64,000 bases of DNA, taken from Paraburkholderia sp. FT54 (GTDB taxonomy: Bacteria; Pseudomonadota; Gammaproteobacteria; Burkholderiales; Burkholderiaceae). Where the stretch lies: positions 372,001 through 436,000 of the forward strand of contig NZ_CP134198.1 of NCBI RefSeq assembly GCF_031585635.1. Direction: 5' to 3'. The notes under the pieces are model-generated. The model was not told the DNA's origin and made no database searches. It saw only the letters and a program-made list of their open reading frames with translations. Below, in pieces: positions 1 through 7,896 of this stretch; the first letter of the stretch is position 1; every line of letters starts with the position of its first letter. The position numbers were made by a program, and so were the translations under genes.

Positions 1-54
1 GCTGGATCTGACTGGATGGCGGAGTACGAACTCGAAGTCGTCAAAGTCGACTGA
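1..54 (+). CDS. C-terminal end of a gene cut by the window edge
   Basis: The first 54 bases read open in frame 1 and end at TGA (52-54), giving the tail AGSDWMAEYELEVVKVD. No family can be assigned from 17 residues. It is listed because the frame is open from the edge to a stop and the next gene follows 60 bases later, but it could be chance. Confidence 0.3.
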   Translation, partial: AGSDWMAEYELEVVKVD

Positions 55-114
55 CCACAGTCTGGAAAAGCTAGACTTTGAGCACGGTAGGTCTGCGCGC
101 CCCGGGGGATTCTA

Positions 115-498
115 ATGAAAGAATCGAAAGAGACGGTTATCTTCAACGAAGGCAACGTGACTGTGACGGACGTTCGGTTCATTACGCCGCATGAAACTTT
201 TGCAATGAGCGGCGTGACGTCGGTGCGCAAGTTGCGCGAGGAACCGAAGCGCGCGGGGATGCTCTGTCTCTGCCTCGTCGGTGTCATCTTCGCTGCCTTC
301 GGGACTAATCTGGCAATGCATGTCATTGGCGCCTTTGTCGCGATCGCCGCGTTCACGGCAGCCGCCACCCGAAAGCCGACGCTCTTCATCGTCATCAAGA
401 CCGCATCGGGTGAATCACGCGCGCTCATAAGCACGAGCAACGAATTTATCGACCGCGTAGTTGGAGCGGTCAACGACGCCATCGTCGTCCGCGGCTGA
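115..498 (+). CDS. Small membrane protein, DUF6232-like
   Basis: A 127-aa protein. Residues 1-45 are hydrophilic (EGNVTVTDVRFI, then VTSVRKLREEPKR). Residues about 49-83 are strongly hydrophobic (MLCLCLVGVIFAAFGTNLAM, then IGAFVAIAAFTAAA) and form one or two membrane segments. The tail is soluble and contains ALISTSNEFIDRVVGAVNDAI. This arrangement, a short beta-rich head, paired membrane helices and a tail with a residue-rich helix, resembles the DUF6232 family of small membrane proteins of unknown role. A GGGG run lies upstream of the ATG. It stands alone; nothing around it suggests a function. Confidence 0.6.
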   Translation: MKESKETVIFNEGNVTVTDVRFITPHETFAMSGVTSVRKLREEPKRAGMLCLCLVGVIFAAFGTNLAMHVIGAFVAIAAFTAAATRKPTLFIVIKTASGESRALISTSNEFIDRVVGAVNDAIVVRG

Positions 499-603
499 TG
501 ACGACCGCTGCTCGATTTGACAACCGGGAAAAGCTGGTGTGGCCGTATTCCAAGGGTCGCGCTACGAATGCGAGACAACCAAGTGAACAGACTGGAGAAA
601 TGA

Positions 604-897
604 GTGGCAAGCTACCGTGAACTTCTGAAGCAACGTGAGGCACTGCAAAGGCAAATTGACGCCGCGCAAGAGCAGGAAGTCACTGCTGCGATCGAAAAGG
701 TTCGCGAGATCATCAGCGAGTACTCGCTGACGCCGGAGCAGGTATTTGCTCAACCCAAAGGCAAGCGCGGGCCGAAGTCGGGGATCAAACCGGCGAAGTA
801 TCGCGATCCAGTGTCCGGTGCTACATGGAGCGGCATGGGACGTGAGCCGTTGTGGATCAAAGGGCAGTCGCGCGAGCAGTTTTTGATTAACCCCTGA
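604..897 (+). CDS. H-NS family nucleoid-associated protein
   Basis: A 97-aa protein of the size usual for Burkholderia H-NS/Bv3F-type silencers. Residues 5-40 form a charged coiled coil (ELLKQREALQRQIDAAQEQE) for dimerisation. The C-terminal DNA-binding part holds a basic linker (KGKRGPKSGIKPAKYRDP) followed by TWSGMGREPLWI, which fits the H-NS W-x-G-x-G-R-x-P core motif. These proteins bind AT-rich DNA and silence horizontally acquired genes; plasmids often carry one to limit the cost to the host. The start is GTG at 604; an ATG two bases earlier is out of frame. It probably acts on accessory DNA such as this window, which is an inference. Confidence 0.85.
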   Translation: MASYRELLKQREALQRQIDAAQEQEVTAAIEKVREIISEYSLTPEQVFAQPKGKRGPKSGIKPAKYRDPVSGATWSGMGREPLWIKGQSREQFLINP

Positions 898-922
898 GCC
901 CACGGAAAAGGAGCTAACGCAG

Positions 923-1210
923 ATGGCCGACCAAAGAATTATCGATGCAATGCGCGCGTGGATGCAGGTAGACACGTGGCATACCAACCACCCGATGGAT
1001 GAGAAGCGCTTCCATCAAGCGCTGCATGAAGCATTCACGGCTGTGGGCAGGCCGTTGAGCGCCGACGATATGCTTGATGCTCTGAAAGAGCTTGGTCAGC
1101 AGCTAGGTCGGCCCGTCAACGACGCGCAATATTTTATTCCTCGTATTGAGGAGCGCGTCAGAATCGCCGAGCGGATCGGAGAGTATCTGCACGATATCGG
1201 TAAGTTATAG
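923..1210 (+). CDS. Hypothetical soluble protein
   Basis: A 95-aa, mostly helical acidic protein with no signal peptide or membrane segment and no family I recognise. It contains the helices ERFHQALHEAFTAVG-like and ADDMLDALKELGQQLG. An AAAAGGAG run lies about 12 bases upstream of the ATG, supporting translation. It follows the H-NS-like gene by 25 bases on the same strand, so the two are probably cotranscribed. Spacing and Shine-Dalgarno are the main support for it being real. Confidence 0.6.
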   Translation: MADQRIIDAMRAWMQVDTWHTNHPMDEKRFHQALHEAFTAVGRPLSADDMLDALKELGQQLGRPVNDAQYFIPRIEERVRIAERIGEYLHDIGKL

Positions 1211-1313
1211 GACGGAACGTACCGGCGAGTCCGATGGATCGTGGCGCTATACCGAGGAAAGGCGGCGCTAGGCTGTGACCGTTAAACGCTAACAAATAAA
1301 CCGTAGAGACCAC

Positions 1314-1694
1314 ATGGAAAATTCTTCGAACATCACCACCACTGACGTATCGCCTTCTGGAAGCACGTTGGCAAATGTTAAGAAGGACGGCGATGACCCG
1401 TTCGGTCTTGCTCGTGCCGCCGAAAGCATTCGGCATGCGCTTGTCGATAGCACTGACATTCGCGAGCGGGAAAAGACCTTGCGCGACGGGAACGTACACG
1501 CGCAGAAGATGAAAGAACTCAATGATGCGGAGTCGGAGCGTAAGCGCACCTTTAAATCCAATTGGGTCGTGGCAGGAGCGTTTTGCTTTTTTCAGGCGCT
1601 AATTGCTCTCTACGGCTTCAAGTCAAACAACGTGACATACATCCTCACCGCCGCTAACGGGTTTGGTGGATTTTTCATCAGCCGGAAATTCTAA
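1314..1694 (+). CDS. Hypothetical protein with C-terminal membrane segments
   Basis: A 126-aa protein. The first 80 residues are hydrophilic and helical, rich in charge (REREKTLRDGNVHAQKMKEL). Residues about 84-126 contain two hydrophobic stretches (WVVAGAFCFFQALIALYGF and VTYILTAANGFGGFFI) separated by KSNN, so the protein is likely a tail-anchored double-pass membrane protein with a cytoplasmic coiled head. Family not recognised. It has no operon partner within 100 bases upstream. Confidence 0.55.
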   Translation: MENSSNITTTDVSPSGSTLANVKKDGDDPFGLARAAESIRHALVDSTDIREREKTLRDGNVHAQKMKELNDAESERKRTFKSNWVVAGAFCFFQALIALYGFKSNNVTYILTAANGFGGFFISRKF

Positions 1695-1734
1695 CAGGCA
1701 AGAAACACGCGGCACTCTGCCGAAGGGGTATCTG

Positions 1735-1821
1735 ATGAAACTCGGCTCGCGATGGCTTGGATGTGTGATGTTTCTTGTCCTTTCGCACGTCCAAGCACAA
1801 GTTAGTGGCGGCTGTTGTTGA
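1735..1821 (+). pseudogene. Orphan signal peptide, possible 5' end of an interrupted Rap1a-like gene
   Basis: An ATG at 1735, preceded by GAAGGGG, opens a 28-codon frame: MKLGSRWLGCVMFLVLSHVQ, then AQVSGGCC and a stop. It has the n-, h- and c-regions of a Sec signal peptide with a VQA-QV type cleavage site, but nothing to export follows it. A Rap1a-like domain that lacks a signal peptide starts about 1.9 kb downstream on the same strand, after the DUF262 gene. The two may be halves of one gene split by insertion; this is inference. Confidence 0.4.
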
Positions 1822-2038
1822 TTTCGCGAGACGATCTCGCCGCCCGAAAAAGCGCCCAGTGTTTGATTCCGCATCAACGCGTGATCGCGCAGTCCTACGG
1901 CAGGTCGTCGTTCGAAACAAGCTGGCGAAAATCATCCCCACGAGAGACATACTAAAGGCAAATTCCATTATGCTGGCGATCGCGCTATCGGCGCATTGCG
2001 GCCACTGTCCGACCAAAAAACTAGGGGAACCCGGAAGC

Positions 2039-3622
2039 ATGGAATATCAACATTACTCGATACGAAAGATACTCGACGCAGTCGTAAGCGGTGAAATTCG
2101 AATTCCCGCGTTCCAGCGTGGCTTCGTGTGGGAGATGGATCGCGTCGCCTACCTTCTTGATAGTATCTACAAAGGATATCCGTTCGGCTCACTGCTTTTT
2201 TGGCGAACCAAGCACCAGTTGACGACAGAAAGGAACTTGGGCACGTTCACCTTGCCCGAACCCCATGTTGATTATCCAATTGACTACGTGATCGACGGAC
2301 AGCAACGGCTAACGTCGGTTTTCACTGTCTTCCAGACAGAACTGAAAGCCGAACCCAACCCCGATTGGGCCGACGTTTACTTCGACCTTGAGGCTGGGGC
2401 GAACCCCCAGGACAGTGCGTTCATCGCAATATCACCAGCCGACGGCTACGATAAAAACCGTTACTTCCCGATGAACGTTCTTTTCGACTCGGTTAAGTAC
2501 CGTCTGAACACGGAACATCTCGACGCGAAAAAAATTGAACTTGTTGATAGGCTTCAAGAGCGGTTCAAAGAAGCACAACTTCCTGTTCAGGTCTTGAAAA
2601 GTGAAGACCGATCAAGTGTTGCGATCGTCTTCGAGCGAATCAACCACTTGGGTGTCGCACTGGATACCTTGCAACTGCTTTCTGCTTGGACATGGAGCGA
2701 TGACTTCGACCTTCTCGACAAATTCAGGGAGCTAAAGGAAGAGCTTTCGGACTTCGGGTTCGCCGGCGTTGGCGACGATGCCGACCTCGTACTCAGTTGT
2801 GTGGCCGGCATCCTCACACATGAGCCGGGACCAGAAAGACTTTTGGAGTTGAACGGAGCGGCGGTACGGGACCAATTTTCGGTAGTTGAGAACGGCATCC
2901 GTGGAGCAATCGACTTTCTAAGAACGCAACTGAAGGTTGTTCATTTGAAGCTGCTTCCGTACCCTTCGATGCTCATTCCGTTAGCCGTGTTTTTTGCCGA
3001 AGCCGATGGCAAGGAAATCGTCTTCGGTGGTGACAGCTTCCAGACAATCAAGCGGTGGTTTTGGCGGACGTGCTTCTCAGCTCGATACACCAGCCAAACA
3101 CGCAAAACTACCATCACTGACATTGAGCAAATGGTCAAATTGAAGGCGGGGGAAGCCACTACGCTGGATCATATTGACGTTACGGTTACGCCCGATTTCT
3201 TTCACAGCACATTTAGAGTTGGCGCGGCAGCCACAAAGACGTTCGTGTTGCTTTTGGCGAATAACGACCCACGGAGCCTTCTGTCTGGAAAGAACATAGA
3301 CCTCGATAAGGTTCTGCAACGCTACAACCGTTCCGAGTTCCATCACATCTATCCGCGTGCCTTCCTGCGTGAGCAAGGTTTCGCCGACGGAGAAATTAAT
3401 GTGCTGGGCAACTTTTGCTTTCTCAGTGCGGCCGAAAACAAGAACATTGGTCGCAAACGGCCGTCGGTATACGTGAACGATTTAGCTGGCGATGCTGCAC
3501 TTAGCGAACAGACTCTTGCAACGGCTTTTTGCGACGCAAAACAGTTTGATGACAATTACAAGCCGTTCCTAGCTGCAAGATGCGCGCGGCTCGTCGACTT
3601 TGCGAATCAGCTAACAACTTAA
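2039..3622 (+). CDS. DUF262 protein with C-terminal HNH-like motif (single-chain GmrSD-type restriction factor)
   Basis: From the ATG at 2039 (AGGGGAA 10 bases upstream) this codes 527 aa; the frame stays open upstream to 1775, but that part is unlike the family. The N-terminus has the DUF262/GmrS signature: RIPAFQRGFVWE near residue 22, then YPFGSLLFW, then DGQQRLTSVF near residue 85, a ParB/Srx-like NTP-binding fold. The C-terminus holds FHHIYPRAFL (about residues 434-443) followed by LGNFCFLSAAENKNIG, matching the DUF1524-type HNH nuclease of GmrD. GmrSD-type enzymes cut modified phage DNA (type IV restriction). It is an isolated gene flanked by fragments of a Rap1a-like gene, suggesting recent insertion. 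The nuclease part is shorter than classic DUF1524, so the biochemical role is inferred. Confidence 0.75.
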   Translation: MEYQHYSIRKILDAVVSGEIRIPAFQRGFVWEMDRVAYLLDSIYKGYPFGSLLFWRTKHQLTTERNLGTFTLPEPHVDYPIDYVIDGQQRLTSVFTVFQTELKAEPNPDWADVYFDLEAGANPQDSAFIAISPADGYDKNRYFPMNVLFDSVKYRLNTEHLDAKKIELVDRLQERFKEAQLPVQVLKSEDRSSVAIVFERINHLGVALDTLQLLSAWTWSDDFDLLDKFRELKEELSDFGFAGVGDDADLVLSCVAGILTHEPGPERLLELNGAAVRDQFSVVENGIRGAIDFLRTQLKVVHLKLLPYPSMLIPLAVFFAEADGKEIVFGGDSFQTIKRWFWRTCFSARYTSQTRKTTITDIEQMVKLKAGEATTLDHIDVTVTPDFFHSTFRVGAAATKTFVLLLANNDPRSLLSGKNIDLDKVLQRYNRSEFHHIYPRAFLREQGFADGEINVLGNFCFLSAAENKNIGRKRPSVYVNDLAGDAALSEQTLATAFCDAKQFDDNYKPFLAARCARLVDFANQLTT

Positions 3623-3639
3623 GGGTCACCGTCCGGCTA

Positions 3640-4020
3640 AAAGGACGTGGAAGGTTGAGTACAAACAATCTTGGAAACGGGCGCGGGCCGGGTTTCGTTT
3701 TGGTCCGTATCTCCTACAGCGATCTTTCAGTTACTGAACGTATTGGCTACGCAGAGGGACTGGTCGACGGGTTGTTGGTGTCGTCCGTACTCACCGGCTC
3801 GGACCGCAATCTCGACATGCTGAGTGGATGCATATACGGGATGACCAACGAGCTGGTGGTCGCAATCTTTGACAAGTACCTTCGCGACAATCCGAAGTAC
3901 TGGCAACGAGCGTCAATTGGACGCGCTTGCGTGTTTCGCTTCGGATATATTTAACGGCCGACCGCGGCCTCGCTGACACAGAGAGCCATGCGTTCGATAC
4001 GATGAAGTGTCCGGACGGCT
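3640..4020 (+). pseudogene. Rap1a/Tai-like immunity-type protein, missing its start and frameshifted
   Basis: The frame 3580-3954 carries a Rap1a-like core: VTERIGYAEGLVDGLL, then GCIYGMTNELVVAIFDKYL, then DNPKYWQR. This fits the family pattern G-Y-x-x-G-x-x-D-x-L, C-x-x-G-x-T, K-Y-L-x-x-x-P. After WQ the frame derails; one base later another frame reads ERQLDALACFASDIFNGR before a stop, which is the usual family C-terminus. So a 1-base indel near 3906 breaks the gene, or there is a sequencing error. The expected signal peptide and first cysteine are absent here, and a free signal peptide sits at 1735. Rap1a-like proteins are periplasmic and include type VI effector immunity proteins; the role here is unknown. 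Confidence 0.55.
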
Positions 4021-4193
4021 TTCGTGAGCTCATAGGAGCCAGGCAAAACGTTCTCCCAAAGCTGGAAGCCTGCTTATCAAGAGCTGAAGGCTGATCCCTA
4101 GCTTGCAATGACGGCAGAGCAAGCCGAGAAGACTCTCGGAGAGCGCCGCAAGGTCGGCCTCAGAATGGCACGAAGGGTTGTCTACTTAACTTA

Positions 4194-5087
4194 TTGGCGA
4201 GACATATGACGCACGGATCGACCTACTATGAAAGCCGGGGATTTTGCATATATTGCGGTGAGACGAAAAACCTGTCGGACGAGCATATCGTCCCGTTTTC
4301 ATTGGGCGGTGTGCACGTCCTGCGGAAGGCGAGCTGTGCCCGATGCGCCGATATCACGAAGAAGTTCGAACAGAAGGTTAGCCGGGACCTTTGGGGAGAC
4401 GCGCGCGCTGCGTTCAACGCTCCGACTCGACGAAGAAAAGAGCGCAAGACGCACATCGAAATTGAAGACCGCAAGAATTTCCGTAAGACCTTGAAGTTCC
4501 CAGTGGGTGAATATCCCGCCGGGTTCGTCTTTTACAAGATGACAAAAGCAGGATTTCTCCTAGACTTGCCCGATGATGTAGATCTGACCGTTCACTGGCA
4601 AATGTCCGTGATTGACGATTCTGGCCGTCGCGAGAGGTTTCTGGATAAGCACCCTGACAACCTACTCCTAAAATTTCGACATGTACCATATGACTTTGGC
4701 CGGATGCTGGCGAAGATCGGGTACGGACAGATTTTGACTTCGCTCGATCCCAGCGATTTCAGACCTATTTGCCTGCCGTACATCCTTGGCACGAAGACGA
4801 ACGTATCGTTTGTTGTTGGCGGTTCAATGGATGACCAAGCTCCAATGGATGTCGGATATAGCTTGGGGACGGCAGGCTTCGGCAGCCTACAGCGATTCAT
4901 TCTCGTTGCCACCATACGTCTCTATGCCAACACTGCGTCACCCGTTTATCACGTTGTGGTTGGCGACATCGAAGGAGAGGAAAACGTACGACGCGTTATG
5001 CAGAAGCTCGAGCTGGAAGAAGGGGCTGATAACGTGGTCTTAGGCGATCACGGGGATGAACATTGGTCACCGGTCAAACCCTTCTAA
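4194..5087 (+). CDS. HNH endonuclease
   Basis: A 297-aa protein. Residues 18-40 read CIYCGETKNLSDEHIVPFSL then GG, the first zinc-binding CxxC and the catalytic D-E-H-I-V-P core of HNH nucleases. A second CxxC (CARC) follows near residue 48. The remaining 230 residues form an uncharacterised beta-rich domain containing YDFGRMLAKIGYGQI and VVGGSMDDQAP. The start could be ATG 4194 or ATG 4206. It lies alone 240 bases after the Rap1a-like remnant. Proteins of this layout are common orphans in defence islands, and nuclease activity is likely from the motif; its target is unknown. Confidence 0.75.
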   Translation: MARHMTHGSTYYESRGFCIYCGETKNLSDEHIVPFSLGGVHVLRKASCARCADITKKFEQKVSRDLWGDARAAFNAPTRRRKERKTHIEIEDRKNFRKTLKFPVGEYPAGFVFYKMTKAGFLLDLPDDVDLTVHWQMSVIDDSGRRERFLDKHPDNLLLKFRHVPYDFGRMLAKIGYGQILTSLDPSDFRPICLPYILGTKTNVSFVVGGSMDDQAPMDVGYSLGTAGFGSLQRFILVATIRLYANTASPVYHVVVGDIEGEENVRRVMQKLELEEGADNVVLGDHGDEHWSPVKPF

Positions 5088-5195
5088 CTTGGGAAAACTC
5101 GTTCGGGCAACGCTGGTCAACGGACCGGGCGATTGGCCGTTCTAACCCGGAAGCGGCCGTCGAGGAGGTGTCAAGGCGAACGGCAGTAGCGGGTC

Positions 5196-5335
5196 GAGGC
5201 TGTGTGAAAACACGTGTTGAATGTGATCGTCAAAAAAATCGACCCGTCAGATCGCGCTGTATTGGCTTGGTAGCAACTCGGGAAGGGTAAAGCGACACCC
5301 GAAAACCGAGTACTTTTGCGTTTTCACACAGCCTC
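5196..5335. mobile_element. 140-bp MITE-like element with 16-bp terminal inverted repeats
   Basis: The left end GAGGCTGTGTGAAAAC (5196-5211) is the exact reverse complement of the right end GTTTTCACACAGCCTC (5320-5335). A 4-base GGTC occurs directly outside both ends (5192-5195 and 5336-5339), as a target duplication would. The interior has no gene. Ends beginning with GGCTGTGTGAAAAC resemble those of IS5/IS1182-type elements, so a full-length relative could move it in trans. Which IS that is was not determined. Confidence 0.7.
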
Positions 5336-5339
5336 GGTC

Positions 5340-5906
5340 GGCAAGGAGCATTCGATTTTCTCGATAGCGGCCATTCGCGACCGACAGATCTGACCGGTCG
5401 CGAATGACGGGATTGGCCGATCAGCGGGCGTATCGGGCAGCGCCGGTGAGGGCAGTAACGCGGGTCGGATGGGTCCGTTTTGACATAACACCCGCCGGCA
5501 AACTTGCACATGATGTCGGTATTATCGCAACGTCGCGGCTCGCGGAATTCACCTTCACGTTCTCGGTTCCCCGTTGATAGGCCATCCAGATATAGATGGA
5601 TCGTGGTTCAGTGTCGCATATGTAGCCGCGACCACCGCGCCCGTGCGGTCAGCGCAGCAGCGTTGGGCACGATGTCATCGGGGCTCGATATGGCCAAGCC
5701 GCGTTTAATGTGGTCTACGCTTGGCGTTCGGCTCGTTTGTGTCGCCACCGACGTGCTCGTGTCGCCCCTGTCGGACTTCGATCCAGTCGGGATGCGAGCC
5801 CCGTGAAGGGCCTACTGCGTGCAAGGGGAAAATCGTCAGCGTCAGGTGACACTCTTCAGCGTGTGACCGATAATGGCTGGGTTCATACACTCAAGATCAT
5901 CGCCTG
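5340..5906. other. Intergenic stretch with a long hairpin; no gene seen
   Basis: About 570 bases between the MITE and the 3' end of the methyltransferase gene. It contains a perfect inverted repeat at 5372-5406 with arms CATTCGCGACCG and CGGTCGCGAATG and an 11-base loop. Short open frames here have poor codon use and no recognisable motif. The hairpin could terminate transcription from either side, although no T-run follows. Confidence 0.5.
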
Positions 5907-6965
5907 CTATTTTATGCCGGACGCATCAATCCACGTTGATAGCCGCTCAAGTGTCACATAACGAGCTCCGGTCCCACGGTATAGCTGAGCCAGTGATTGA
6001 TAATTTTGTCGCATCGAATCTGCACCCTCTTCCGCAGCATCTGCGCTTGCAAATTGCAATGCCAACACACAATCCGATAACTGGATTGGCCGTTCCGAGT
6101 ACCACGCATCAATGCTTTCTTCTTTTGGTATTCCCACTCGCGGCAGCAAAACCATGTGACCACTAGTAACCCCACGACTGAACGGACTAACCTTTATCAG
6201 TTTCGAAAGGGGGTAGCCGTGCACCAATCTTCGAATGTCGGTCGAATGCACAAAATGCAGACCCTTGCGCGTTTCAGTGGCCTCAAAGCAAGGCAGCCCA
6301 CCGCGAATAATCTTTATCTTCGAATGCAACGTTTCAGCGTTGCTGGACAACGATTTTATTCGCGGAGTCTTTAGTCGATCCATTGCCACGAGAACCGAAT
6401 TCACCCGAGCGCCGCGAAAGGTCGAGTTCTTAAATTGCTCCTCTATCTCAACGTGATAGAGGGCATCGAGGATCGCCCTACCTGGCTTGTCGAGCTCGGA
6501 GAACATCACGGATTCCGGTAGGATCGCGACAATTCGGGTGGGATTCGAATGTTGCAGCGTGGCAAGTACGTGCGCCATTGCTAAACTACCTCGAATCGTC
6601 TGGCCATGGTAGCTGATCTCAAGGCCTTTCGCCTGACCCATACTGAAAGGTGGATTCAATACCGCAACGTCTACGCTCGCTCCTAACCGAGGGCGAAGCT
6701 GTGTCCACGTTGCTTGCGAAAGTGAGTCGCCGCGGACTAGGGTCCAGTGCGGGCGGGATCGTCGTAGATGAGAGATAGCCCTGACATCAAGGTCGATTCC
6801 GGCGCAGTGAACACGCGGGAAACACCTTTCCATCGCATCCAGCAACGCGCCACGGCCGCAATGGCTATCCACAACGGAGTTCAGGTGCGACCTGCCGACT
6901 GTTTCGGCCACCACCTCTGCGACATGTGCCGGAGAATAGTACGCGTCAGTATCAGATGTCAGCAT
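5907..6965 (-). CDS. N6-adenine-type DNA methyltransferase, fourth gene of a putative conflict operon
   Basis: A 352-aa protein. VVDSHCGRGALL (residues 31-42) is the glycine-rich SAM-binding motif I; AGIDLDVRAI (55-64) is the acidic motif II strand; VAVLNPPFSMG (100-110) is the NPPF catalytic motif IV of N6-adenine/N4-cytosine methyltransferases. The rest, including LQHSNPTRIVAILPESVMF, fits the N-6 DNA methylase (gamma-class, type I M subunit-like) core, with a C-terminal half that may recognise DNA. It overlaps the preceding gene by 14 bases, so it is part of that operon. No restriction subunit is adjacent, so it may protect self DNA or mark targets for the ATPase system; this is inference. 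Confidence 0.8.
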   Translation of the reverse strand: MLTSDTDAYYSPAHVAEVVAETVGRSHLNSVVDSHCGRGALLDAMERCFPRVHCAGIDLDVRAISHLRRSRPHWTLVRGDSLSQATWTQLRPRLGASVDVAVLNPPFSMGQAKGLEISYHGQTIRGSLAMAHVLATLQHSNPTRIVAILPESVMFSELDKPGRAILDALYHVEIEEQFKNSTFRGARVNSVLVAMDRLKTPRIKSLSSNAETLHSKIKIIRGGLPCFEATETRKGLHFVHSTDIRRLVHGYPLSKLIKVSPFSRGVTSGHMVLLPRVGIPKEESIDAWYSERPIQLSDCVLALQFASADAAEEGADSMRQNYQSLAQLYRGTGARYVTLERLSTWIDASGIK

Positions 6966-7893
6966 CGCGAGGCTTCAAACAATATATATGGGTTAGTCCG
7001 ACACCCGAGGTGCGCTTAACTCTCCTGACCGGATGGTCGTAGATTATCTCGGTGTCTCGTGGATGGTCGAGGGCGTACCACACCGCCCCGAGAGCGTGCG
7101 GCTTCGTTCCTGTTGGCGCAATATAAAGGTAGCTTCCCGGGTTGTCTCGATGTATTTCAGAAAGTGCGGAGTACGCATCGAACGGACAACTCGCCCGCGC
7201 GTAACGGACATGTCGGTAGGCGCGCGTTTCGTCGAGAAACTCGTTGTTAGTCGCGATCGTAATCTGCGGATAATCGGCCTTAAAACCTGGAAGCCCGACG
7301 ATCGGTGTGATCATCGGCTGGGGGTCAAAGTCAAATGCAATATGCTTCGGTCTCGCGCTTTCGAAACCAAGAAACGGGACGAGAACGCTTTTTACGTGTC
7401 GATCAGGCCCAGACAGGTTCGCCATCCCTGGCAACGGCGCGACGCCGCCGAATGAGGTAGTCAGATCGAAGAGACTCGACGATGAAGGGCTCTCGTGCTC
7501 TTTATACGACCCAGGTTCTGTGTAAATAAAGAATATCGAGTCGGCGTGATCCAACGCCGCGCGGAGTAACGCGGCCCATACACTGTGGGTTAAGCCTGTC
7601 ATATCGACGTAGAGAATCAATCGGGAGCATAGCTGTCGCAGCGCTGTGACGTCAGTCAGCGAGAACGTCGTTTCGACTCCGTTGATGCGACAACGCACCG
7701 CCGACTCCTTCTGCTCCACTACCTCAACGCAACCTAGTGGGTCGGTCTTTAGCATCTCAGCCCATACATCGACACGAAGCCTTGCCTCGTCGCTCAGCGC
7801 GCTAAAAATGTAAACAGCATCCCTTTTAAGATAGCTCGCGTTGAGCTCACTTAAGGTCTGGGTATGTCCATCGTGAACTATGTATCGGCTCAT
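6952..7893 (-). CDS. Unrecognised protein with a CARF-like GTKP motif, third gene of the putative conflict operon
   Basis: A 313-aa soluble protein that I cannot place in a family. It alternates predicted strands and helices (AVYIFSALSDEARLRVDVWA; LCSRLILYVDMTGLTHSVW; SIFFIYTEPGSY), as Rossmann-like folds do. Near residues 258-270 it reads YIAPTGTKPHALGA, close to the TGGTK-x-M loop that holds the ligand in CARF/Card1-type sensors, followed by TEIIYDHPVRR and HIYCL. This suggests binding of a nucleotide or nucleotide-like ligand, an inference from one motif. It starts 3 bases after the ATPase stop and overlaps the methyltransferase start by 14 bases, so the three are translated together. Confidence 0.7.
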   Translation of the reverse strand: MSRYIVHDGHTQTLSELNASYLKRDAVYIFSALSDEARLRVDVWAEMLKTDPLGCVEVVEQKESAVRCRINGVETTFSLTDVTALRQLCSRLILYVDMTGLTHSVWAALLRAALDHADSIFFIYTEPGSYKEHESPSSSSLFDLTTSFGGVAPLPGMANLSGPDRHVKSVLVPFLGFESARPKHIAFDFDPQPMITPIVGLPGFKADYPQITIATNNEFLDETRAYRHVRYARASCPFDAYSALSEIHRDNPGSYLYIAPTGTKPHALGAVWYALDHPRDTEIIYDHPVRRVKRTSGVGLTHIYCLKPRDADI

Positions 7894-7896
7894 GCA

